Below, in pieces: positions 24,700-32,971 of a stretch of 54,926 nt of DNA. The notes below the pieces were generated by a model that did no database searches, was not told the DNA's origin, and saw only the letters and a list, made by a program, of their open reading frames with translations. Each line of letters starts with the position of its first letter. Position 1 is the first letter of the stretch. Position numbers and translations under genes: made by a program. The stretch comes from RBG-16-66-20 sp036560705 (GTDB lineage Bacteria; Pseudomonadota; Gammaproteobacteria; Burkholderiales; SG8-39), in contig DATBQR010000083.1 of assembly GCA_036560705.1 (NCBI GenBank), positions 1 to 54,926 on the forward strand, in the 5' to 3' direction.

Positions 24700-26568
24700 A
24701 TGGCGCTTTTCCAGATTTCCGAGCCGGGGCAGTCGCCGGAGCCGCACCAGCAGCGCCTCGCGGTCGGCATCGACCTGGGTACCACCAACTCGCTGGTTGC
24801 CACGGTGCGCAGCGGTTCCGCCACGGTGCTGCCGGACGTGCAGGGCAGGTCGCTGCTGCCGTCCATCGTGCGCTACCTGCCGGACGGGACCGCCGAAGTG
24901 GGCTATCCCGCGCAGGCGCACCAGGCGGAGGATCCGAAGAACAGCATCGCCTCGGTAAAGCGCTACATGGGGCGCGGCCTGAAGGACGTGGCCCATGCCG
25001 AGAACGCCCCCTACGACTTCGTCGACGCGCCGGGCATGGTGCAGCTCAAGACCGCGGCAGGCGTGAAAAGCCCGGTCGAAGTCTCTGCCGAGATTCTCGG
25101 ACTGTTGAAGGCGCGGGCGGAAGAATCGCTGCAGGGCGGCCTTGCCGGCGCCGTGATCACCGTGCCCGCCTATTTCGACGACGCGCAGCGCCAGGCGACC
25201 AAGGACGCGGCGAAACTCGCCGGACTGAACGTGCTCAGGCTGCTGAACGAGCCTACCGCGGCGGCGATCGCCTACGGCCTGGAGAATTCTTCCGAAGGCA
25301 CCTACGCGGTGTTCGACCTGGGCGGCGGCACCTTCGATATCTCGATCCTGAAGCTGTCGAAGGGCGTGTTCGAGGTGATCGCCACCAACGGCGACGCCGC
25401 GCTCGGCGGCGACGACTGGGACCAGCGCGTGTACTGCTGGATCGTCGAGCAGGCCGGTCTCGCGCCGCTCGGGCCGCGCGACACGCGCCTGCTGCTGGTG
25501 AAGGCGCGCGAGGCGAAGGAACACCTGACCGGCCATGCCGAGGCGCGCATAGACGCGAGGCTGAGTACGGGCGAATTCGTCGACCTGACGCTCGATACGG
25601 AAACCTTCTGCCGCATCACCCAGCACCTGGTGCAGAAGACGCTGGCCCCCGCGCGCAAGGCGCTGCGCGATGCCGGCCTGGCGGTGGAGGAGGTCAAGGG
25701 CGTGGTGATGGTGGGCGGCGCGACGCGCATGCCGCAGATCCAGCGCGCGGCGGCGGAGTTTTTCCGGCGCGACCCGCTCAACAACCTCGACCCGGACAAG
25801 GTGGTGGCGCTGGGCGCCGCGATGCAGGCGAACGTGCTCGCCGGCAACAGGCCGCAGGGCGAGGACTGGCTGCTGCTGGACGTCATTCCGCTCTCGCTCG
25901 GCATCGAGACCATGGGCGGCCTCGCCGAGCGCATCGTTCCGAGGAACACCACCATTCCCTGCGCCAAGGCGCAGGAGTTCACCACCTTCAAGGACGGCCA
26001 GACCGGCATGAGCTTCCACGTGGTGCAGGGCGAGCGCGAGCTGGTGTCGGATTGCCGCTCGCTCGCCAGGTTCGAGCTGAAAGGCATTCCGCCGATGGTG
26101 GCGGGCGCCGGGCGCGTACGGGTCACCTTCCAGGTCGACGCCGACGGGCTGCTTTCCGTCGCGGCGAAGGAAAACACCACCGGCGCCGAAGCCTCGGTCA
26201 CCGTCAAGCCGTCCTACGGCCTGGGCGACGCCGACATCGAGCGCATGCTGCGCGATTCCTTCGAGCACGCCAGGGACGACATGCGTGCCCGCGCGCTAAA
26301 CGAGCACCGCGTGGACGCGCAGAGATTGATTGATGCGACCAGGAGCGGCCTTGCCGAGGATGGTTCGCTTTTGACTGCCGACGAAATAAAAAACATCGAG
26401 GATGGGGTGAAAGCGCTCGAGAAGACAATCACCACCGCCGATCCCCGCGCCATCAAGTTGGCGAGCGACGCGCTGAACCGCGCCACCGAGGAATTCGCCG
26501 CGCGCCGCATGAACGCGAGCGTGCGCCGGGCGCTCGCCGGACGCGCCATATCGAGCCTCGATGCCTAA
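24700..26568 (+). CDS. hscA: Hsp70-type chaperone HscA
   Basis: Encodes 622 residues. Hsp70 ATPase signatures are GIDLGTTNSLVA, VFDLGGGTFDISIL and VVMVGGATRMPQIQ; the substrate domain and C-terminal lid follow. The match to HscA rather than DnaK comes from its length, lack of the GGMP tail and the isc context. It pulls clusters from IscU using ATP, with HscB as co-chaperone. The last bases overlap the fdx start by 8. Confidence 0.96.
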   Translation: MALFQISEPGQSPEPHQQRLAVGIDLGTTNSLVATVRSGSATVLPDVQGRSLLPSIVRYLPDGTAEVGYPAQAHQAEDPKNSIASVKRYMGRGLKDVAHAENAPYDFVDAPGMVQLKTAAGVKSPVEVSAEILGLLKARAEESLQGGLAGAVITVPAYFDDAQRQATKDAAKLAGLNVLRLLNEPTAAAIAYGLENSSEGTYAVFDLGGGTFDISILKLSKGVFEVIATNGDAALGGDDWDQRVYCWIVEQAGLAPLGPRDTRLLLVKAREAKEHLTGHAEARIDARLSTGEFVDLTLDTETFCRITQHLVQKTLAPARKALRDAGLAVEEVKGVVMVGGATRMPQIQRAAAEFFRRDPLNNLDPDKVVALGAAMQANVLAGNRPQGEDWLLLDVIPLSLGIETMGGLAERIVPRNTTIPCAKAQEFTTFKDGQTGMSFHVVQGERELVSDCRSLARFELKGIPPMVAGAGRVRVTFQVDADGLLSVAAKENTTGAEASVTVKPSYGLGDADIERMLRDSFEHARDDMRARALNEHRVDAQRLIDATRSGLAEDGSLLTADEIKNIEDGVKALEKTITTADPRAIKLASDALNRATEEFAARRMNASVRRALAGRAISSLDA

Positions 26569-26908
26569 ACTCACCGTCCTGCCGCATGCCGCGCTTTGCC
26601 CGAACGGCGCCGAATTCGACGCGCGGGCCGGAGAGACGCTGTGCGACCTGCTCCTCGCGCGCGGCATCGAGATCGAGCATGCCTGCGAGAAATCCTGCGC
26701 CTGCACCACCTGCCACGTGGTGCTGCGCGAAGGCTACGATTCGCTCGAACCGGCGCAAGAGAAAGAGGAAGATCTGCTCGACAAGGCCTGGGGGCTGGAG
26801 GCGACCTCGCGCCTGTCCTGCCAGGCGCGCATGCGCGACGCGGACCTGGTGATCGAGATCCCGAAATACACCATCAACTACGAGCGCGAAGGCGGCAGCC
26901 GGAAATGA
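26561..26908 (+). CDS. fdx: [2Fe-2S] ferredoxin Fdx of the isc operon
   Basis: Encodes 115 residues. The cluster cysteines are arranged C-x5-C-x2-C in CEKSCACTTC, with the last ligand in RLSCQARM. This is the adrenodoxin-like isc ferredoxin that supplies electrons during cluster assembly. It starts eight bases before the hscA stop and ends in an ATGA overlap with iscX. Confidence 0.96.
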   Translation: MPKLTVLPHAALCPNGAEFDARAGETLCDLLLARGIEIEHACEKSCACTTCHVVLREGYDSLEPAQEKEEDLLDKAWGLEATSRLSCQARMRDADLVIEIPKYTINYEREGGSRK

Positions 26909-27099
26909 AATGGACTGATTCGCGGGACATCGCGATTGCCTTGCTGGAAAAATTTCCCGATCAGGATCCGAAAGCCATCAACTTCGTGAACCTGCGCAAC
27001 TGGGTGGTGGAACTGCCGGGGTTCGACGACGACCCCGCGCGCAGCGGCGAGAAAATCCTGGAAGCGATCCAGATGGCCTGGATCGACGAGGCGGAGTAG
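26905..27099 (+). CDS. iscX: Fe-S cluster assembly protein IscX
   Basis: Encodes 64 residues, the full family length. The acidic pattern MKWTDSRDIAIALLEKFPDQ, the central NLRNWVVELPGF and the C-terminal WIDEAE are characteristic. IscX binds IscS and iron and tunes the rate of cluster synthesis. It closes the operon. No terminator hairpin is obvious in the 27-bp gap to the convergent TssM-like gene. Confidence 0.94.
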   Translation: MKWTDSRDIAIALLEKFPDQDPKAINFVNLRNWVVELPGFDDDPARSGEKILEAIQMAWIDEAE

Positions 27100-27126
27100 G
27101 GGACTGCAGGGGACCGAAAAAGCGGG

Positions 27127-28239
27127 CTAGGCCGGCGGGGCGGCCTCGACCGCGGCGAGGCCCGACTCCGGAAAGACCACCTCGCGCAGCAGGCGGGTCA
27201 CGAAAAAGCTCTTGCCGGTGCCGGTGGGTCCCGCGGCGGCGCCGCGCTCCAGCCGGAAGGTGCGCGCCAGCGCGACCAGCACGCGGTCGATCGGATTGCC
27301 TTCCTGCGTGCCGCTGGTGTAGTAGACCCCGCGCAATTGCAGCGTGCGGTGGTTCACCTGCGTGCCGAAGGCTTGCGCGAGGAATTCCCCCACCAGCGGG
27401 CCGAGGGCGTGGAACTGCTGCGGGAAGCGGTAGATCGAGGCGCGCCGCTGCAGGTCGCGTTCTTCGTGCAGCCGCGCCAGCATCTCGGCGCCCAGGCGGT
27501 CTTCCAGCGCGATGAAATCCTTGCCGTAGGGCGCGGCGATGAACGAGGGATCGATCTCGTGATCGAAGGTCGTGCCCCAGACCTGCTGGCGCCCGTTGAA
27601 ATCGAGGTCGCCGAAGAAGTCGGTGAAGCCGGCCAGCAGGTCCGTCTTGGTGACCAGCACGTAGACCGGGAAGCGCTCGTTCAGCGCCGCGTACATCTCC
27701 GACAGGCGCATTCTCACGTGGGTAGAGAACTTGGCGCGTTCCGCCTTTGTCCAGAGCATCAGGTCGAGCGCGCTGACCGTGACGAGGGCGCCGTTGAGCG
27801 GCTGGTCCGCGCGGGCCTGCTTCAGCAGCGCGAGGAAGCCGTGCCAGGCCGCGGCGTCCGCCTTGCGGTCGCTGTCCTGCGTCGTGTAGCGGCCCGCGGT
27901 ATCGAGCAGCACCGCTTCGTCGGCGAACCACCAGTCGCAGTTGCGCGTGCCGCCGACGCCCGGGATCGAGGCGCTGTTGCCGTCGCGCGTGTAGAGCGGA
28001 AAGCGCAGGCCCGAGTTGAGCAGGGCGGTGGTCTTGCCCGAGCCCGGCGCGCCGATCATCACGTACCAGGGCAGTTCTTCGATCGCGCGCGGCCGGCCGT
28101 CGGGGCTGGGAAAGCGCGCGTCCTGCAGATCCGCGGCCGCCTGCTGGAAGCGGGCGCGCAGCGTCTCGAGTTCCTTCGCCACGCGCTCGTCGGCGACGGG
28201 CGCCGCGCCGCTGCCGGCGATCTGCTCCAGCAGGCTCAC
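27127..28239 (-). CDS. Compact TssM/IcmF-type NTPase without membrane segments
   Basis: Encodes about 370 residues from GTG 28239, which overlaps the DotU stop (GTGA). Only the cytoplasmic NTPase part of type VI TssM is present: Walker A GAPGSGKT at residues 63-70 after a PWYVMI strand, LLDTAGRY at 111-118, the VLVTKTDLL (NKxD-like) motif and the RGVYYTSGTQEGNPIDR segment. It stops just after LLREVVFPESGLA, where canonical TssM continues into a membrane helix and about 800 more residues. The N-terminal helices of TssM are also missing. The gene is intact, coupled and not a frameshift remnant as far as I can see. Longer in-frame extension upstream is a shadow of the DotU gene. Confidence 0.83.
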   Translation of the reverse strand: MSLLEQIAGSGAAPVADERVAKELETLRARFQQAAADLQDARFPSPDGRPRAIEELPWYVMIGAPGSGKTTALLNSGLRFPLYTRDGNSASIPGVGGTRNCDWWFADEAVLLDTAGRYTTQDSDRKADAAAWHGFLALLKQARADQPLNGALVTVSALDLMLWTKAERAKFSTHVRMRLSEMYAALNERFPVYVLVTKTDLLAGFTDFFGDLDFNGRQQVWGTTFDHEIDPSFIAAPYGKDFIALEDRLGAEMLARLHEERDLQRRASIYRFPQQFHALGPLVGEFLAQAFGTQVNHRTLQLRGVYYTSGTQEGNPIDRVLVALARTFRLERGAAAGPTGTGKSFFVTRLLREVVFPESGLAAVEAAPPA

Positions 28240-29792
28240 GGGTTGGGCCTGAGCGTGATGGCGACGCGGCGGTTCTTCGCGCGGTTCGCCTCGGTGTCGC
28301 TGGGGGCGAGCGGCTCGGATTCGCCCTTGCCCTCGGCCGTCAGCCGCCTGGCGTCGCCCAGTTTCGGCGCCATGATTTGCGCGACCGCCTGCGCGCGCGC
28401 GGCGGACAGCGCCATGTTCGACGCATAGCGCCGGGTCGGCGACGCGTCGGCGTAGCCGGTGACGACGACCGCGCCCGGCGTCTTGTCGAGCGCCGCGGCG
28501 ATTCTCTGGAACAGCGGCCGCAGCGCCGGCGCCGGCAATTCGCTGCCCGGCGGGAACTGGCGCTCGCTGCGCAGCGTGACGACGATGCGCCCGGCGTTTT
28601 CCGTGATCGCCACGGGCGCGCCCTGCAGCGCTTTCGCAATATCCGCGATTGCCGCTGCCGGCGCAGGGGGCGTCGCCGCCGCGGCCTGTTTCGCTGCCGG
28701 GGACTTGGCCGGCGCTTTCGTGGAGAAGGCGCTGTTCACGTCGTTCTCCAGCAGCCTGAGCGCGAGCAGGTAGAACACGACCAGCGCTCCGATGACGCCG
28801 AAGAGCGCGCTCCAGATCGCGCGCCGCGGCAGCCGCGAGAGGGAAAATTTCGCGCGCCTGCCGACCGGCGGCAGGGTGGATTCTCCGCTCCCCGCCAGCG
28901 CAGTCGCCTGTGCAGCGGCCTGCGCCGAGAGTTCGGCGGAGACCTTGGCCGCGACCTGCAGCGCCGGCGCCGCGGCCGCGAGCGCGGTGGCGCTGCGCCA
29001 CTGCGCCGAGAGCCCGTCGACGGGCCGCGGGCGGCGGCGCGAAATGGTCGCATACAGGCTGTTGCGGACCTGGTCGAGCGCCTGGCGGCCGCCTTCGGCC
29101 TCGCGGTAGCGGCCCTCGAAGCCGAGCGCCAGGCAGACGTAGAAGAATTCGAGCAGGTCCGCGTTAGCCTCCGCGTCCAGTTCGAGTTCATCGAGCAACT
29201 TGAAGAAGCCCTCGCCGCCGCCGCTCTCGCCCCGCAGTTCCTGCAGCAGGCCCTTGTCGATCCAGCTGCCGCCCCAGGGCGTGGCGGCGGCCGATTCGTC
29301 CAGCAGCGCGCAAAGCGCGTACACGGCGGCGGCCGAGGCCGCATCCGGAATCTCCGCCGACATCGCGCTGGTCTCGAAGGATTCGATCTGGTCGCGCAGG
29401 TTCTCGCGCAGCATCGCCGGGTCTGGATGCTTCAGCGCGCGGCGGACCTGCGGCACCGCGCCCAGGATGGGGTTGGCCATGGCGATCAGCGGATTCAGCC
29501 CGCCGAGCGCGGAAAGGTTCGCCTGGATGGTCTCGGGGACGGACTTCGGCGCGAAGGGGTTCTTGCGCACCCTGCCTGGGCTGGGGACCCGCACCGTGGC
29601 CTCCGGGTCGAGCTTCGCCTGCTCGGTCGGATTCACCGTGGCGTCGGGATCGAAAACCGGGTGCTTGTCGGTCGCTTCCGGATCCGGTTCCGCCTTGCGG
29701 GGCGGGCCCGCGACGGTCGCCTCCGGGTCCAGCGCGCGCAAAGGCTGCTGTACCGTCGCTTCCGGGTCGAACTGCTTGGGCTCCTCAGCCAT
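28236..29792 (-). CDS. DotU/TssL-family protein with N-terminal DP(E/D)AT repeats and C-terminal OmpA domain
   Basis: Encodes 518 residues. Residues 8-67 hold five DP(E/D)AT repeats with threonines at 13, 26, 41, 52 and 66. About 80-255 is the cytoplasmic DotU domain (NPFAPKS, ALCALLDESAAATPWG, LLEFFYVCLALGFEGRY). An alanine-rich stretch leads to one membrane helix (about 326-348). Residues about 400-515 form an OmpA-like peptidoglycan-binding domain (VVVTGYADAS, AARAQAVAQIM, NRAKNRRVAITL). In type VI secretion TssL anchors TssM in the inner membrane. Here its partner is the coupled compact NTPase. The VOC gene lies 32 bp upstream. No tssJ, tssK, sheath or kinase gene is in the window. Confidence 0.88.
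   Translation of the reverse strand: MAEEPKQFDPEATVQQPLRALDPEATVAGPPRKAEPDPEATDKHPVFDPDATVNPTEQAKLDPEATVRVPSPGRVRKNPFAPKSVPETIQANLSALGGLNPLIAMANPILGAVPQVRRALKHPDPAMLRENLRDQIESFETSAMSAEIPDAASAAAVYALCALLDESAAATPWGGSWIDKGLLQELRGESGGGEGFFKLLDELELDAEANADLLEFFYVCLALGFEGRYREAEGGRQALDQVRNSLYATISRRRPRPVDGLSAQWRSATALAAAAPALQVAAKVSAELSAQAAAQATALAGSGESTLPPVGRRAKFSLSRLPRRAIWSALFGVIGALVVFYLLALRLLENDVNSAFSTKAPAKSPAAKQAAAATPPAPAAAIADIAKALQGAPVAITENAGRIVVTLRSERQFPPGSELPAPALRPLFQRIAAALDKTPGAVVVTGYADASPTRRYASNMALSAARAQAVAQIMAPKLGDARRLTAEGKGESEPLAPSDTEANRAKNRRVAITLRPNP
29583..29792 (-). repeat. Five DP(E/D)AT repeats at the N-terminus of the DotU protein
   Basis: Residues 9-14, 22-27, 37-42, 48-53 and 62-67 read DPEATV, DPEATV, DPEATD, DPDATV and DPEATV. 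The spacing between threonines is 13, 15, 11 and 14 residues, so the array is irregular rather than a simple tandem duplication. Proline appears three to four residues after most copies. The look is that of a phospho-threonine docking array. Confidence 0.85.
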
Positions 29793-29824
29793 CTTGTCTT
29801 GACGTTTCCCCTGAGGACGACATT

Positions 29825-30730
29825 CTAGGGGCGGAACAGCCCGGCGGCGAACTGGATTTTCTTCTGCGCCGCCTTCATCCGCTCGCTGGGCGGGGCGGTG
29901 GCCCCCCAGAGGTCGCTATGCCCGGGCGGATAAGCCCAGTCCCGGGGCTCCCGTACCCGGTAGCTCGCATCCACTTTCTCGATTTCGGCGGTGTATTCGA
30001 TGACGAAGTCGTCCGGGCCGACGAAATAGGCGAACACGTTGTTGCCCGGCCCGTGGCGGCCCAGCCCCCATTCGATCGGGTGGCCGGCGTCGCGCATCCT
30101 GCCCGCCCCGCGCATCACCGAGTCGATGCCGTCCATCTCGAAGGCGACGTGGTGCAGGGTGGAGGACTCCCCTGGGTGAAACGCGACGCTGTGATGGTCC
30201 GCATTGCAGCGGATGAAGGTCAGCAGCGAGCGATCGCTGATCTCGAAGCCGAGGGCCTCGACCCAGAACGCCGCGGCCGCTTCCTGGCGCGGCGTGTTCA
30301 GCACGACATGCGTGATTTTCGCGGGCCGGTCGGGCGCCGCGGCCGCATCGGCGTGGCGGGCGTCCCCGGCGATCACGCGCACGGCCCGGCCTTCGGGATC
30401 GAGAAAGGCGAAGCCGTAGCCGCCGCCGGGTTCCCGGATGGCAGCGGGCGCATCGAGCTGCAGCGCCCCGGCGCCCTTGACGCGCAGGTGCAGCCGATCC
30501 ACGTCGGCGCGGCTGCCGGCGGCGAGGTTGATGCCGAGCAGCGCCGGCCGGTCGCGCGGGTGCAGCGAGAGGATATGGTGGTATTCGCCGGTGCCGCGCA
30601 GATAGACCGCGCCGCCGTGCTCGGCGGCGACCGAAAGCCGCCATACGCCGGTGTAGAAACGCGCGTGGGCGGCGACGTCGGGCACCCCGAGATCGACGCC
30701 GCGGAGGCCAGTGATCAATCCGGCGGGCAT
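29825..30730 (-). CDS. Two-module VOC/extradiol dioxygenase-like protein
   Basis: Encodes 301 residues with two vicinal-oxygen-chelate modules. The first (about 8-130) begins ITGLRGVDLGVPDVAAHARFY. The second (about 140-265) holds candidate metal ligands in KITHVVLNT (His), STLHHVAFEM (His) and DDFVIEYTAE (Glu), the order used by extradiol dioxygenases. Such enzymes cleave catechol-like rings with iron; glyoxalase-type functions cannot be excluded. The aromatic pathway genes about 6 kb away suit a ring-cleavage role, but no direct link is visible. It is upstream of and in the same direction as the DotU gene. Confidence 0.82.
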   Translation of the reverse strand: MPAGLITGLRGVDLGVPDVAAHARFYTGVWRLSVAAEHGGAVYLRGTGEYHHILSLHPRDRPALLGINLAAGSRADVDRLHLRVKGAGALQLDAPAAIREPGGGYGFAFLDPEGRAVRVIAGDARHADAAAAPDRPAKITHVVLNTPRQEAAAAFWVEALGFEISDRSLLTFIRCNADHHSVAFHPGESSTLHHVAFEMDGIDSVMRGAGRMRDAGHPIEWGLGRHGPGNNVFAYFVGPDDFVIEYTAEIEKVDASYRVREPRDWAYPPGHSDLWGATAPPSERMKAAQKKIQFAAGLFRP

Positions 30731-30783
30731 GGGGCGATTTTATTCCATGTATCCTCGCCCACGACCTTTCATCAAATAACGCC

Positions 30784-31440
30784 ATGGACGAACTTGCAGC
30801 CTATTACGCCCGGCGTGCGGCCGAATACGAACGCATCTACGCCAAGCCCGAACGCCAGGCCGACCTTGCCGTCCTGCGCGGCAGGATCGGCAAGCTGTTT
30901 GCCGGCAGGAAAGTCCTCGAACTGGCCTGCGGCACCGGCTACTGGACCGACCTGCTCGCGGTGCAGGCGGCGCAACTCACCGCCCTGGACGTGAACGAGG
31001 AGGTGCTGGAGATCGCGCGCGCGAAGGAGCATGTCTCGAAGAACGCCGCGAAAGTGGAATTCGTGCGCGGCAGCGCCTACGAGATCCCCGATTTCTCGCG
31101 CCGGCATGGTGCGCTGTTCGCCGGATTCTGGTGGTCGCACGTCCCCCTGGAGAAGCTGGACCTTTTCCTGGATGGCGTTTCTGCCGCCACTGCGCCCGGC
31201 GCGCTGATCGCCTTCCTCGATAATCGCCTGGTGCCGGGATCGAGCACCGCGGTGTCGCGGCGCGACGCGGGGGGCAATACCTACCAGACGCGCAGGCTGG
31301 ACGACGGCAGCACTCACGAGGTGCTGAAGAACTTCCCCGCCGAAGGCGAGCTGATCCAGCGCGCATCGCGGCACGGCTGGGGCGCGCACGTGGACCTGCT
31401 CGAGCACTACTGGCTGCTGACGTACTGGGCGCCGAAATGA
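30784..31440 (+). CDS. Class I SAM-dependent methyltransferase
   Basis: Encodes 218 residues. Motif I is VLELACGTGYWTD (about residue 44), followed by ALDVNEEVLEIAR (acidic motif II) and VEFVRGSAYEIPDF. This is a small cytoplasmic Rossmann-type methyltransferase; substrate not identifiable. It starts 53 bp from the divergent VOC gene and overlaps the next gene by ATGA. Confidence 0.85.
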   Translation: MDELAAYYARRAAEYERIYAKPERQADLAVLRGRIGKLFAGRKVLELACGTGYWTDLLAVQAAQLTALDVNEEVLEIARAKEHVSKNAAKVEFVRGSAYEIPDFSRRHGALFAGFWWSHVPLEKLDLFLDGVSAATAPGALIAFLDNRLVPGSSTAVSRRDAGGNTYQTRRLDDGSTHEVLKNFPAEGELIQRASRHGWGAHVDLLEHYWLLTYWAPK

Positions 31441-32393
31441 CGCACCCGATCGAAATCTCGCCGCCCGACATTTCCGGCTACCGGAGCGGCAACGCGGGCG
31501 TCGACTACGTCCACGTGCTGGATTCCGGCAAACCCGGGCCGAACGTTATGGTGCAGGCGCTGACGCACGGCAACGAATTCTGCGGCGCCATCGCGCTGAA
31601 AAAGATTTTTGACGAAAAAATAAAACCGGAACAGGGCAAGCTCATCCTTGCCTTCGCCAACGTGGCTGCTTTCGCGCGCTTCGATTTCGAGAATCCGGAC
31701 CGCTCGCGCTACATCGACGAGGACTACAACCGCGTCTGGGGCGACGATGCCCTTCTGGGAGGGCGCGATTCCGCCGAACTGCGCCGCGCGCGCGAGTTGC
31801 GGCCGTTCGTCGACGCCGCCGATTTCCTGCTCGACCTGCACTCGATGCACGAGCCCTGCCGGCCGATCATGGTCTGCGGCGTGGGCGGCAGGGGCGGCGA
31901 GAAGAGCGTCACCCTGTCGCGCAGGATCGGCGTGCCCGCGGACCTGCTGCTCGATACCGGCCATCCCGCGGGCCTGCGCATGATCGAGCGCGGCGCCTTC
32001 GGCGATCCGGCATGCCCGCAGACGGCGGTGCTGATCGAATGCGGCCAGCACTGGGAGAAAAGCGCGGCCGACGTGGCGGTGGATACGCTGTTTCGCTTCC
32101 TGCACGCGACGGGCGCCGTAAATGCATCAATTTGTAAATCCCATTCGCGCGTCGCGCCGCCTGCGGTACAACGGGTCGTTCGCGTCACCGAGGCTGTCGT
32201 GGCGAAAAGCATGAACTTCAGGTTTTCATATTTATTCAAAGGTCTGGAAGTGATCCCGGCGGCCGGCACGGTGGTCGCCACGGATGGTGACAAGATCTGG
32301 AAAACGCCCTACGATCATTGCGTCATGGTGATGCCGTCGCTGGCGCATGTGAAACCGGGAACGACCGTTCTGCGTATGGGCCGGTATGAGTGA
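31437..32393 (+). CDS. Succinylglutamate desuccinylase/aspartoacylase-family deacylase
   Basis: Encodes 318 residues of the M14-like zinc deacylase family. Zinc ligands are seen in THGNEFCGAI (His, Glu) and LDLHSMHEP (His); the R-Y-I-D-E-D-Y-N-R-V segment is the conserved substrate-binding block. Family members cut an acyl group from N-acyl amino acids. Amide substrate unknown. It overlaps the methyltransferase by 4 bp and the DUF4124 gene by 8 bp, so the three genes are probably one unit. An AT-rich patch lies near 32120-32260. Confidence 0.87.
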   Translation: MTHPIEISPPDISGYRSGNAGVDYVHVLDSGKPGPNVMVQALTHGNEFCGAIALKKIFDEKIKPEQGKLILAFANVAAFARFDFENPDRSRYIDEDYNRVWGDDALLGGRDSAELRRARELRPFVDAADFLLDLHSMHEPCRPIMVCGVGGRGGEKSVTLSRRIGVPADLLLDTGHPAGLRMIERGAFGDPACPQTAVLIECGQHWEKSAADVAVDTLFRFLHATGAVNASICKSHSRVAPPAVQRVVRVTEAVVAKSMNFRFSYLFKGLEVIPAAGTVVATDGDKIWKTPYDHCVMVMPSLAHVKPGTTVLRMGRYE

Positions 32394-32970
32394 AACGAGA
32401 CTTCTGCTGCTGACCGTCTTGCTGGTCTCTTCGGCGAATGTCCCGGCGCAGATCTACCGCTGGGTGGACTCGCAGGGGCGCGTCAATTTTTCCAATTCCG
32501 CGCCGCCGCAGGGCGTGCAGGCCACGGTGGTCGATGCGGACGCGAAAGAAGCGCCGCCGCCGGCCGACTCCGGTCCCGACTGCCACACCATCCGCTGCCA
32601 GGGAGAGCGCCTGGAAGAGCGCCAGCAAAAGCGCGACGCGCACGAAGCGAGGAGAGATGCGGAACGCGCCGCGCTGGCGCCCAAGCCGGTGCGGGGCCTG
32701 GAGTTCAGGAAGTACATCAGCCTGCAGCAGGGAATGACCGAAGGAGAACTGCTCGGCATTGCCGGCGAGCCCGACCTGAAGTCCGACCGGGGCGTCGCCA
32801 TCGCCGCGCCGACGACGGTGCAGGCGGGCAGGAACTTCAGCAGCGCCGCCCGCGAGGGGCTGGTGATGACGACCTACACCTACCTGCCGACGTCCGCGGA
32901 TCCGTTCACCACCACCATCACCCTGGTCGGCGGACGGATTTCCGAACTCGACCGCGTGCGCAAGTTCTGA
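32386..32970 (+). CDS. Exported DUF4124-domain protein
   Basis: Encodes 194 residues. A signal peptide (MSETRLLLLTVLLVSSANVPA) is followed by the short DUF4124 motif QIYRWVDSQGRVNFSN, typical of periplasmic proteobacterial proteins of unknown function. A charged helix (EERQQKRDAHEARRDAERAA) comes next, then a C-terminal domain with ISLQQGMTEGELLGIAGEPD, which resembles the SmpA/OmlA-type helix and turn. It ends 1 bp before the convergent GNAT gene. Confidence 0.82.
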   Translation: MSETRLLLLTVLLVSSANVPAQIYRWVDSQGRVNFSNSAPPQGVQATVVDADAKEAPPPADSGPDCHTIRCQGERLEERQQKRDAHEARRDAERAALAPKPVRGLEFRKYISLQQGMTEGELLGIAGEPDLKSDRGVAIAAPTTVQAGRNFSSAAREGLVMTTYTYLPTSADPFTTTITLVGGRISELDRVRKF

Positions 32971-32971
32971 G

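Noticed and set aside
28240..29001. N-terminal extension of the TssM-like gene into the DotU gene
   Set aside because: The extra residues are Arg/Ala/Gly-rich without TssM helices and lie in another frame of the strongly supported DotU-OmpA gene; GTG 28239 overlaps its stop codon.
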